From: JBBIQV01 sp964555285 | Lineage (GTDB): Bacteria; Nitrospirota; Nitrospiria; Nitrospirales; Nitrospiraceae | Reading direction: 5' to 3' | Assembly (NCBI GenBank): GCA_964555285.1 | Contig: CAZKRM010000004.1 | Coordinates: 1-64,000, forward strand | DNA: 64,000 nucleotides | Shown here: positions 41,441 through 49,610 of the stretch, piece after piece | Position numbering within the stretch: position 1 is the stretch's first letter | How the letters are laid out: every line of letters begins with the position of its first letter | Translations under genes and position numbers: made by a program | Notes under the pieces: model-generated | Told to the model about the DNA's origin: nothing | Databases searched by the model: none | What the model saw: only the letters and a program-made list of their open reading frames with translations

Positions 41441-42373
41441 ATGAATTGCACCAAGTGCCACACCAAAGCCGTGATCGGCCTGCACCGCCACAACGCGGCC
41501 TTCTGCAAGCCCTGCTTCAATGAATTCGTCCATGATCAGGTGGGACGGGCGATCACGTCGCAACAGATGTTTGCGAAGGACGACCGTATTCTCGTGGCGG
41601 TCTCCGGCGGGAAAGACAGCCTCGCGCTCTGGCATATTTTATTGACCCTCGGCTACAAGGCCGACGCGCTCTACGTGGACCTCGGCATCGGCGGCTATTC
41701 CGAGCAGTCGCACCAGAAAGTGAAAGCCTTTGCGGAGACCATCGGCGCGGCGCACGCAGCATCGTGGCACGTCTATACCGTGGAGCAAGCAGAAGGGGCC
41801 GGCATTCGGGAGTTGGCCATGCTCATCCACCGCCCGACCTGTTCAACGTGCGGGACCATCAAACGCTACCACTTCAATCGGGTCGCCGTCGAGCAGGACT
41901 TCGATGTGATGGCCACCGGCCATAACCTGGATGACGAAGCCGCGCGCCTGCTGGGCAACGTGCTCCACTGGCAGGAAGACTATCTCGACAAACAGGGGCC
42001 GACCCTGCCCGCCTCCGTCGAAGGCTTTGCGAAAAAGGTGAAGCCGCTCTACCGTCTGTCCGAGCGGGAGATCGCCGCCTACGCGGTCCTGAACAAGATC
42101 GACTACATCGTGGAAGAGTGTCCGATGGCCAAAGGCTCCAAGATGCTCCTCTATAAGGATGTCTTGAATCGGCTGGAAACCGAATCGCCCGGGACGAAGC
42201 AACAGTTCTATTGGCGGTTTCTGGAACGCCAAGCAACCAGTCAATCCACATCGTCCTCCATGGCAGAGAAAGATCAAGCCAAGCTCCATCCCTGCACCAC
42301 GTGCGGCCAGCCCACGACTGCCGACGTGTGTTCCTACTGCAAGATGATGGCGCGCGCGAAAGTGAGCAAATAG
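41441..42373 (+). CDS. ttuA: tRNA 2-thiouridine synthetase, TtuA/Ncs6 family
   Basis: A 310-residue PP-loop ATPase that thiolates tRNA using sulfur from a ubiquitin-like carrier. N-terminal zinc cysteines: Cys3, 6, 22, 25 (CTKCH, FCKPCF). PP-loop SGGKDS is at 55-60. Three cysteines match the iron-sulfur ligands of TtuA: Cys134 and Cys137 (CSTCGTIKRYH) and Cys227 (EECPMAKGS). A C-terminal zinc finger follows (CTTCGQPTTADVCSYC). The adjacent sulfur-carrier gene strengthens the call. The modified base is probably s2U54 or wobble s2U, which sequence alone cannot decide. Confidence 0.88.
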   Translation: MNCTKCHTKAVIGLHRHNAAFCKPCFNEFVHDQVGRAITSQQMFAKDDRILVAVSGGKDSLALWHILLTLGYKADALYVDLGIGGYSEQSHQKVKAFAETIGAAHAASWHVYTVEQAEGAGIRELAMLIHRPTCSTCGTIKRYHFNRVAVEQDFDVMATGHNLDDEAARLLGNVLHWQEDYLDKQGPTLPASVEGFAKKVKPLYRLSEREIAAYAVLNKIDYIVEECPMAKGSKMLLYKDVLNRLETESPGTKQQFYWRFLERQATSQSTSSSMAEKDQAKLHPCTTCGQPTTADVCSYCKMMARAKVSK

Positions 42374-42436
42374 CGAATAGCTCAATAGCCGACAGCTCAG
42401 AGCTATCGGCTGCCTGCTACCCGCTGCCGGCTCCAC
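42370..42436. repeat. composite palindrome (ATAGCTC/GAGCTAT words)
   Basis: GCGAATAGCTCAATAGCCG is mirrored by CAGAGCTATCGGC, starting within the ttuA stop region. Confidence 0.55.
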
Positions 42437-42517
42437 CTTGAAAAGCTACCGCGGACCCCGTAAGCTGCCATCAGGTCGCGCGTGACTCCGCCGCGGCGCA
42501 CATTCCGAATATCCACC

Positions 42518-43555
42518 ATGGCCACCACCCAACGAGACTACTACGACATCCTCGCCCTCCAGCGCGGCGCGTCCGCTGACGACATCAAGAAGGCCTACCG
42601 CCGCTTCGCGCGCCAGTACCATCCCGATCTCCACAGCGGCGGGCGCAAGACGGAGATGGAAAAGAAATTCAAGGAGCTGAACGAGGCGCATGAGGTGCTC
42701 TCCGATCCTGAGAAGCGCAAGAAATACGATCGGTACGGCGCCGATTGGGAACAGGCCGAGGCCTACGAACGCGCACGGCAAGAGGCGCAGGCTCGGGCCC
42801 GCACCGGCGGGGGACCGGAGTTCTCGTTCGGCGGCGCGGAGGCGTTCAGCGATATCTTTGAAAACCTCTTCGGTGCCGGTGGACGCGCGGGAGGCGGCCC
42901 GTCCCGTGGTGTAGGCGTGCCCGGCGAGGACCTTGAAACCGACGTGGACCTGTCGCTTCGTGAAGTGTCGACCGGCGTCACGAAACGGGTCAGCCTGACG
43001 GACCGAGTGCCTTGCTCGACTTGTGGAGGGAGCGGTGCACAACGAGGGCGGCCCTGTTCAACCTGCATGGGGTCCGGCGTGCGGATGGAGACGCGCTCCA
43101 TCGACGTGAAAATTCCAGCCGGCGTGCAAGACGGCACCCGCGTCCGCGTCGCAGGCAAGGGCGCGTCGGGCATGAACGGCGGCAAGCGCGGCGATTTGTA
43201 CCTGCATGTCCATATCGAAGAGGATGGCATCTTTCGCCGCCACGGGAGCGACCTGCACGTCGTGCTTCCGATCTGGCCGTGGGAGGCCGCACTGGGGGCG
43301 GACGTCATGGCACCGACGTTGACGGAGCCGGTGAAGGTCAAGGTGCCGCCCGGTAGCCGCGCCGAGAGCAAGCTGCGTTTGAAAGGGAAAGGACTGCCGA
43401 CCGCTTCAGGCGGACACGGCGATCTGTTCCTGACCTTGCAGATTGTCATGCCGCCGTCGCTGTCCGAGGAAGAACGGAGGCTCTACGAACAGTTGGGTCG
43501 GAGGCGGTACACGGACCCGCGCGCAGAGTTGCTGGCGTCTGCCCAGCGAGGATGA
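42518..43555 (+). CDS. DnaJ-family co-chaperone with half-size zinc finger
   Basis: A 345-residue Hsp40. The J domain covers residues 1-70 with the HPD triad (ARQYHPDLHSGG). A Gly/Phe-like region follows (GGGPEFSFGGAEAFSDIF). The zinc domain has only two CxxCxGxG modules (CSTCGGSGAQRGRPC, CSTCMGSGVR) instead of four. The C-terminal substrate domains are standard (VKIPAGVQDGTRVRVAGKG, DLYLHVHIEEDGIFRRHG, GKGLPTASGGHGDL). No dnaK or grpE is adjacent, so this is likely an accessory DnaJ. Confidence 0.9.
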   Translation: MATTQRDYYDILALQRGASADDIKKAYRRFARQYHPDLHSGGRKTEMEKKFKELNEAHEVLSDPEKRKKYDRYGADWEQAEAYERARQEAQARARTGGGPEFSFGGAEAFSDIFENLFGAGGRAGGGPSRGVGVPGEDLETDVDLSLREVSTGVTKRVSLTDRVPCSTCGGSGAQRGRPCSTCMGSGVRMETRSIDVKIPAGVQDGTRVRVAGKGASGMNGGKRGDLYLHVHIEEDGIFRRHGSDLHVVLPIWPWEAALGADVMAPTLTEPVKVKVPPGSRAESKLRLKGKGLPTASGGHGDLFLTLQIVMPPSLSEEERRLYEQLGRRRYTDPRAELLASAQRG

Positions 43556-43671
43556 TGGCCGACATCCAACCCGGATTATTCATGAACGCTTCTGCTACAA
43601 TTGCCTTCCTGTGCCGGGCACGGGAGGCAGGCAAATAGTACAGACTGCGATAACCACCAAAGAAGGAGGAG

Positions 43672-44292
43672 ATGATGACGAACGCACCACGCATGATCAC
43701 TGTCGCTGCTGCATCGCTGTTCGCGCTCACGCTGGGCTTCTCGCCGGCCTGGGGTGATCCCGATTCCAAAGAGTACAGCCACGAAGGCGGCAAAGAAGGA
43801 TACGGACATGCCGGCGGTGGCCACGGGATGGGCATGGGGATGGGAATGGGGATGATGCACAACAGCACCGGCCATCTCATCCGCCACCTGCTCAAGCACG
43901 AGAAGGACATCGGGCTGACGGCCGAACAGGTCGCCAAGTTGAAGGAGATGCAGCTCAACCTGGACAAGACCCGGATTAAAATGGAAGCCGACATCCAGAT
44001 CGCCGAGCGCGAACTCAAGGCCTTGGTCGAAGACGAAAAGTCCGATCTGGGCGCCGTTGAAGCGACATTGAAGCAGAGCGAAGATTTCCAGATCGGCCTG
44101 CGTCTGGCTGCCATCAAAGCGCGACGCGATGTACTCGGCCTGTTGACCCCCGAGCAACGGGCGAAGGAAAAGGCCGAGCACGAGAAAATGATGCAGCAGC
44201 ACAAAGACGCGGGCAAGGGCCGCGGCAATCCGCACGGCGGAGCCAATCCGCACAAGAGCATGGAGAAGAGGGACGAAGGCAAGAAGCTGTAA
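43672..44292 (+). CDS. periplasmic CpxP/Spy-like metal-sensor-type protein
   Basis: A 206-residue protein with a signal peptide (residues 1-29), a His/Gly/Met-rich segment (GYGHAGGGHGMGMGMGMGMM) and a helical LTxxQ domain. The two LTxxQ motifs are LTAEQVAKLKEMQL near residue 83 and LTPEQRAKEK near 160. The tail is Lys/His/Asn-rich. Such proteins act in envelope stress or metal (Cu, Ni, Zn) sensing. AAGGAGG lies just upstream; ATG at 43672 or 43675. It is followed by a PepSY gene. Confidence 0.85.
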   Translation: MMTNAPRMITVAAASLFALTLGFSPAWGDPDSKEYSHEGGKEGYGHAGGGHGMGMGMGMGMMHNSTGHLIRHLLKHEKDIGLTAEQVAKLKEMQLNLDKTRIKMEADIQIAERELKALVEDEKSDLGAVEATLKQSEDFQIGLRLAAIKARRDVLGLLTPEQRAKEKAEHEKMMQQHKDAGKGRGNPHGGANPHKSMEKRDEGKKL

Positions 44293-44314
44293 CGTTCACC
44301 CAATGAGGTGCGCC

Positions 44315-44671
44315 ATGAAAGTCTGGGGAATTATCACCGCACTGGCGGTCGGATCATTGCTGGCACTTGGCACGCCGGCCTGGAGCGACAAAGGCAAGAA
44401 GGAGAAGGAAGAAGAGGGCAATGTCGCAGAGCTGGTCAAAGATGCCAAGGTGACCGTGGATCAGGCGATCAAGACCGCGACCGAGAAAGTGCAAGGAACT
44501 GTGGTCGAAGCTGAACTGGAGAAGAAGCACGGCAAGACCATCTGGGAAGTGGAGATCGTCGGCGCAGACGGGAAGGTGTCGGAAGTTCACATCGATGCTG
44601 GGACCGGCACCGTGATCGACGTCGAAGACAAGAAAGACGAAAAGAAAAAGGAAGGCAAGAAAGGTAAGTAA
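44315..44671 (+). CDS. small secreted PepSY-domain protein (paralogue)
   Basis: A 118-residue protein with a signal peptide (ALAVGSLLALGTPAWSD) and one PepSY domain (VTVDQAIKTATEKVQG, WEVEIVGADGKVSEVHID, AGTGTVIDVE), then a Lys/Glu-rich tail. It matches the protein at 3463-3822 along its whole length. ATG at 44315 follows GAGGTG; an in-frame ATG four codons earlier is possible. It lies between the CpxP-like gene and ilvD. Confidence 0.85.
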   Translation: MKVWGIITALAVGSLLALGTPAWSDKGKKEKEEEGNVAELVKDAKVTVDQAIKTATEKVQGTVVEAELEKKHGKTIWEVEIVGADGKVSEVHIDAGTGTVIDVEDKKDEKKKEGKKGK

Positions 44672-44677
44672 ACGATC

Positions 44678-46351
44678 ATGCCGAATGATGTGAAGTTGAA
44701 GAGTCACGACCTCCTCGTGGGTCCGGGCCGCGCCCCGGCTCGGGCCATGCTGAAGGCCGTCGGATTCACGGACGAAGACCTGTCGCGCCCGCTCGTCGGT
44801 GTCGCCAATACATGGATCGAGGTGATGCCCTGCAATTATCACCTCCGCCGCCTGTCCGAGCGGGTGAAAGCCGGCATCCGCGCCGCAGGCGGCACTCCCA
44901 TCGAATACAACACGATCGCCGTGTCCGACGGCATCTCGATGGGCACCGAAGGCATGAAGGCCTCGCTCATCAGCCGCGAAGTCATTGCCGACTCGATCGA
45001 GTTGGTGGCGCGCGGGCATCTCTTCGATGCGGTCGTGGCTCTGTCTGGGTGCGACAAGACGATCCCCGGAACGGTCATGGCGCTGGCTCGGCTCAACGTG
45101 CCGTCGCTGATGCTCTACGGCGGCTCCATTATGCCGGGCCACTTCCAAGGACATGACGTGACGATTCAGGACGTGTTCGAGGCAGTGGGCAAACATGCCT
45201 CCGGCAAGATGAGCAATGCCGAGTTGAAGGACCTTGAAGACCATGCCTGTCCCGGCCCCGGCGCCTGCGGCGGCCAGTTCACGGCGAATACGATGGCCAT
45301 CGCGTTCGAGTTCCTCGGCATCTCGCCGATGGGCAGGAACGGCGTCCCGGCGATGGACGACCGGAAGGACGACGTGGCCTTCGAGTGCGGCAAACTGGTG
45401 ATGGACCTGATCAAGAAGGACCTGCGCCCGAAGCAGATCATCACGCGCAAGTCCATCGAGAACGCGATCGCCGCCGTGGCCACTACGGGCGGCTCGACCA
45501 ACGCCGTGTTGCACTTGCTCGCCGTTGCGCGCGAAGCCGGCGTGAAGCTGACCATCGACGATTTCGACAAGATTAACCGCAAAGTCCCGCTGCTGGCCGA
45601 CCTGAAACCGGGCGGCCGGTTCACGGCCGCCGATTTATACACCGCCGGTGGCACGACGCTCGTCGCCAAACGACTGCTGGATGCCGGCATCCTCCACGCC
45701 GGTCAACCGACCGTCACAGGACGCACCATCGGCGAAGAGGCAAAAGACGCAACGGAGACGCCGGGCCAACAAGTACTACGGCCGCTGTCGAATCCCATCA
45801 AGCCGACCGGCGGACTAGTGATTTTGAAAGGGAACCTGGCTCCGGAAGGCTGCGTGGTGAAAGTGGCCGGCCATTCGATGATGAAGTTCCGCGGGCCGGC
45901 GAAAGTGTACGACCGGGAGGAAGACGCGTTCGTGGCCGTCAAAGCCGGGCAAATCAAAGCGGGCGATGTCGTCGTGATCCGTTACGAAGGCCCGTCAGGC
46001 GGACCAGGCATGCGGGAGATGTTGGGCGTGACGGCCACCATCGTGGGCGAGGGACTCGGCGATTCAGTCGCGTTGCTCACCGACGGCCGCTTCTCCGGCG
46101 CCACGCACGGTCTCATGGCCGGACATGTCGCACCGGAGGCCATCAAGGGCGGTCCCATCGCCGCGATCAAGAACGGCGATATCATCACATTCGACATTGC
46201 CAAACGGAAACTCGACGTCGAACTTTCGCAGAAAGAAATCAAAGCCCGCCTCAAGAAGGTGAAGCAGCCGGTTCCCCGCTACACCTCCGGTGTCATGGCT
46301 AAATACGCCCGGCACGTCTCGTCGGCGGCCGAAGGCGCAGTGACAAGTTGA
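44678..46351 (+). CDS. ilvD: dihydroxy-acid dehydratase
   Basis: A 557-residue Fe-S dehydratase, the third common step of valine and isoleucine synthesis. Cluster cysteines sit in GVANTWIEVMPCNYHL, LSGCDKTIPGTVMAL and CPGPGACGGQFTANTMA. The C-terminal domain holds YEGPSGGPGMREML and LTDGRFSGATHGLMAGHV. It starts 6 bases after the PepSY stop, so it may be read from that transcript. It is far from ilvBNC. Confidence 0.97.
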   Translation: MPNDVKLKSHDLLVGPGRAPARAMLKAVGFTDEDLSRPLVGVANTWIEVMPCNYHLRRLSERVKAGIRAAGGTPIEYNTIAVSDGISMGTEGMKASLISREVIADSIELVARGHLFDAVVALSGCDKTIPGTVMALARLNVPSLMLYGGSIMPGHFQGHDVTIQDVFEAVGKHASGKMSNAELKDLEDHACPGPGACGGQFTANTMAIAFEFLGISPMGRNGVPAMDDRKDDVAFECGKLVMDLIKKDLRPKQIITRKSIENAIAAVATTGGSTNAVLHLLAVAREAGVKLTIDDFDKINRKVPLLADLKPGGRFTAADLYTAGGTTLVAKRLLDAGILHAGQPTVTGRTIGEEAKDATETPGQQVLRPLSNPIKPTGGLVILKGNLAPEGCVVKVAGHSMMKFRGPAKVYDREEDAFVAVKAGQIKAGDVVVIRYEGPSGGPGMREMLGVTATIVGEGLGDSVALLTDGRFSGATHGLMAGHVAPEAIKGGPIAAIKNGDIITFDIAKRKLDVELSQKEIKARLKKVKQPVPRYTSGVMAKYARHVSSAAEGAVTS

Positions 46352-46383
46352 GCGAGGGGCGGCTGGGGCAGGGCCTTGGCTTA

Positions 46384-46412
46384 TTTACCGAGCTACCACA
46401 CCCGGCTATAAT
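46384..46412 (+). promoter_or_regulatory. hutH promoter giving a near-leaderless transcript
   Basis: TTTACC (46384-46389), 17 bases, TATAAT (46407-46412). The transcription start should fall at 46418-46420, right at the GTG start codon at 46421. Confidence 0.65.
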
Positions 46413-46420
46413 CCGCCATC

Positions 46421-47944
46421 GTGAAGCCGCTTCTTCTGACGGGACAAGACCTCACGCTTCCCGCATTCTACGAAGTCGTCCGGGATAGCCGCACTGTCCG
46501 TCTCTCCCCCGCAGCCAAGGTGCGCATGGCGGCATCACAGCGGGTCATTCAGCGTTTGGCCGCCGGAAGCGATCCGGTGTACGGCGTCACGACGGGCTTC
46601 GGGAAGCTCGCCGGCCAACGCATTTCGCCTTCCGACATCCAACAATTGCAACTCAACCTGGTGCGTAGCCACGCAGCGGGCGTCGATGAGCCGCTCGCTC
46701 GCGAGGAGACTCGCGCGATGTTGTTGCTGCGCGCGAACGTGCTGGCACGCGGACATAGCGGCGTCCGCCCGTTGATCGTGGAGTTTCTCCTCGCGTTGCT
46801 CAACCATGACGTGCTCCCCGTGATTCCCTGTCGCGGCTCGGTCGGCGCCAGCGGCGATCTTGCGCCATTGGCCCATCTGGCGCTGGTTCTCATCGGAGAA
46901 GGAGAAGCCTTGGTCGAGGGGCGCCGTCGGTCGGGGCGAGCCGCGCTGGCCCGCGCGGGCTTACGGCCTCTCACGTTGAAGGCCAAAGAGGGGCTGTCGC
47001 TGCTGAACGGCACGCAGGCGATGCTGGCAGTGGGGCTCTTGGCCCTGCGCCGTTGCGAGCAGTTGGTGGATGCGGCGGACATCGCCGGCGCGCTCTCGCT
47101 GGAGGCTTTGAAAGGCACGCCGGCCGCGTTCGATCCGCGCATCCATCGATTGCGCCCTCACCGCGGCCAGGGCATCGTCGCCGAGAATTTACGCCGCCTC
47201 GTGTCGGGAAGCCAGATTCGGATGTCGCACCTGCACTGCCCTCGCGTGCAGGACGCCTACAGCCTTCGCTGCATGCCGCAGGTGCACGGGGCGGTCCGCG
47301 ACGCGCTGGACCATGTCCGCAGCACCCTTAGCATTGAAATGAATAGCGTGACCGACAACCCTATTGTCTTCGCCGATCGCAAGGAAGTGGTCTCCGGCGG
47401 CAATTTTCACGGGCAGCCGCTCGGGCTGGTCCTCGACTATCTCGCCATTGCCATGACCGAACTGGCCGGCATTTCCGAACGTCGCATCGAACGATTGATC
47501 AATCCCGAATACGGCGATCTCCCTCCCTTCCTCAGTCCGGATCCTGGATTGCACTCCGGGTTCATGGTGGCCCAGGTCACCGCGGCCGCCCTCGCCTCCG
47601 AGAACAAGGTGCTCTCCCATCCCGCTTCGGTGGATTCCATTCCCACGTCCGGCAACCAAGAGGACCACGTCAGTATGGGGATGGGCTCGGCACTCAAGCT
47701 GAAGCAGATTCTGGCCAACGCGGAACGTATCCTGGCCATCGAGCTTTTGTGCGCCGCGCAAGGTCTGGACTTCCACCGGCCGTTGCAACCGGGTGTCGGC
47801 AGCAGGCAGACCACGAAGCTCATCCGCCAGCGAGTCCCTCCCCTGACGGCGGACAGGGTCCTTGCCCCGGACATCGAACGTATTCGCGAGTTGGTGGCGA
47901 GCGGTGCCCTCAGCGCCGTGCTCGCCGCTTCGTCGCGCGGATAA
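46421..47944 (+). CDS. hutH: histidine ammonia-lyase
   Basis: A 507-residue enzyme releasing ammonia from histidine to give urocanate. The MIO cofactor forms from Ala143-Ser144-Gly145 in GSVGASGDLAPLAHLAL. Also YGVTTGFGKLA, LLNGTQAMLAVGLLAL, QDAYSLRCMPQVHGAVRD and SGNQEDHVSMGM. The start is GTG at 46421, without a Shine-Dalgarno sequence. Length and N-terminus fit the family. hutU follows after 12 bases. Confidence 0.96.
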   Translation: MKPLLLTGQDLTLPAFYEVVRDSRTVRLSPAAKVRMAASQRVIQRLAAGSDPVYGVTTGFGKLAGQRISPSDIQQLQLNLVRSHAAGVDEPLAREETRAMLLLRANVLARGHSGVRPLIVEFLLALLNHDVLPVIPCRGSVGASGDLAPLAHLALVLIGEGEALVEGRRRSGRAALARAGLRPLTLKAKEGLSLLNGTQAMLAVGLLALRRCEQLVDAADIAGALSLEALKGTPAAFDPRIHRLRPHRGQGIVAENLRRLVSGSQIRMSHLHCPRVQDAYSLRCMPQVHGAVRDALDHVRSTLSIEMNSVTDNPIVFADRKEVVSGGNFHGQPLGLVLDYLAIAMTELAGISERRIERLINPEYGDLPPFLSPDPGLHSGFMVAQVTAAALASENKVLSHPASVDSIPTSGNQEDHVSMGMGSALKLKQILANAERILAIELLCAAQGLDFHRPLQPGVGSRQTTKLIRQRVPPLTADRVLAPDIERIRELVASGALSAVLAASSRG

Positions 47945-47956
47945 GGAGAATAGGAC

Positions 47957-49603
47957 ATGATCAAGGCCCCGCGCGGCGTCAGTCTTTCGTGCAAAGGCTG
48001 GGCGCAAGAAGCCGCGCTCCGTATGCTGATGAACAATTTGGACGACGAAGTCGCCGAGAATCCGCGTGACCTCGTCGTGTACGGCGGCGCCGGCAAGGCC
48101 GCGCGTAACTGGGAGGCCTACCACGCCATTGTGCGCGAGCTGAAAGCGTTGGACGGAGATCAGACTCTGCTCATCCAGTCGGGTAAGCCGGTCGGCCGGT
48201 TGCGCACCCATGAATGGGCGCCGCGGGTCCTGTTGGCGAATTCCAATTTGGTCGGCCAATGGGCCACGTGGGATGAGTTTCGCCGGCTTGAGGCCTTGGG
48301 GCTGATGATGTACGGCCAGATGACCGCCGGCTCCTGGATGTATATCGGCACGCAGGGGATCGTGCAGGGCACCTATGAAACCTTTGCCGCGGCTGCCGCC
48401 AAACATTTCGGCGCGGATCTCGCCGGTCGTTTCGTGCTCACGGGAGGCATGGGCGGCATGGGCGGTGCGCAGCCTCTTGCCGCCACGATGAACGGGGCCG
48501 CGATCCTGTGCGTCGAAGTCAACCCGGCCAAGATCGAGCGCCGGATCGCAACCCGTTACTGCGACCGGATGACGAATTCGCTCGACGAAGCGTTGCAGTG
48601 GGTCCTGACAGCCAAGACCAGACGAGAGCCCCTGTCTGTGGGATTGGTCGGCAACTGCGCGGAGGTGTTGCCCGAACTCGTGAAGCGCGGCGTCGTTCCG
48701 GACCTGCTCACGGATCAGACCTCTGCGCACGACCCACTCAATGGGTACATCCCCGCCGGGTTGTCGCTCGAACAGGCGGCCCAGCTCCGTGCCAGCCGGC
48801 CTTCAGACTATGTGGAGCGCGCATTGGATTCGATCGCGATCCACGTGCAGGCCATGCTCAGCATGCAAAAGAATGGAGCCGTAACGTTTGACTATGGGAA
48901 CAACATCAGAACGATGGCTTTTCAGCGAGGCGTGAAGGAGGCCTACTCATTTCCGGGATTTGTCCCGGCCTTCATTCGGCCTCTCTTCTGCCAAGGCAAA
49001 GGCCCCTTCCGCTGGATTGCGCTCTCCGGCGAGGCCTCCGATATCGCGATCACGGATCGTGCGGCGCTCGAACTCTTTGCCGACGATGCCTCGCTTCATC
49101 GATGGATCAGGCTGGCGCAGGAACGTGTGCAGTTCCAGGGATTGCCGGCACGCATTTGCTGGCTCGGATACGGAGAACGGGCCGCCATGGGCCTTCGTCT
49201 CAACGAACTGGTGCGCAAGGGAACATTGAAGGCCCCTATTGTAATTGGTCGGGACCACTTGGACGGAGGCTCAGTGGCATCTCCTTATCGGGAGACGGAA
49301 CGCATGCGCGACGGGAGCGACGCGATTGCGGACTGGCCCATTCTGAACGCCCTGCTCAATACAGCCTCGGGCGCGGCATGGGTGGCCTTCCATCATGGCG
49401 GCGGGGTCGGTATCGGCTACTCCCTGCACGCGGGGCAGGCCACCGTGGCCGACGGCACATCCGATGCCGCAAAAAAGATCGAACGGGTGCTCACGAACGA
49501 TCCGGGCCTTGCGATCCTGCGTCATGCGGATGCCGGGTATCCCGAGGCCGTCTCCGCCGCAGAACGCAATCATCTCCGCGTACCGATGTCCTCGTCTTCG
49601 TAG
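47957..49603 (+). CDS. hutU: urocanate hydratase
   Basis: A 548-residue NAD-dependent enzyme turning urocanate into imidazolonepropionate. Motifs: ENPRDLVVYGGAGKAARNWE, MTAGSWMYIGTQGIVQGTYE, LTGGMGGMGGAQPLAATM, the active-site region LLTDQTSAHDPLNGYIP, and GRDHLDGGSVASPYRETE. Its stop is 7 bases from the convergent ftcD stop, leaving no room for a terminator. Confidence 0.96.
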   Translation: MIKAPRGVSLSCKGWAQEAALRMLMNNLDDEVAENPRDLVVYGGAGKAARNWEAYHAIVRELKALDGDQTLLIQSGKPVGRLRTHEWAPRVLLANSNLVGQWATWDEFRRLEALGLMMYGQMTAGSWMYIGTQGIVQGTYETFAAAAAKHFGADLAGRFVLTGGMGGMGGAQPLAATMNGAAILCVEVNPAKIERRIATRYCDRMTNSLDEALQWVLTAKTRREPLSVGLVGNCAEVLPELVKRGVVPDLLTDQTSAHDPLNGYIPAGLSLEQAAQLRASRPSDYVERALDSIAIHVQAMLSMQKNGAVTFDYGNNIRTMAFQRGVKEAYSFPGFVPAFIRPLFCQGKGPFRWIALSGEASDIAITDRAALELFADDASLHRWIRLAQERVQFQGLPARICWLGYGERAAMGLRLNELVRKGTLKAPIVIGRDHLDGGSVASPYRETERMRDGSDAIADWPILNALLNTASGAAWVAFHHGGGVGIGYSLHAGQATVADGTSDAAKKIERVLTNDPGLAILRHADAGYPEAVSAAERNHLRVPMSSSS

Positions 49604-49610
49604 TCTTGCC

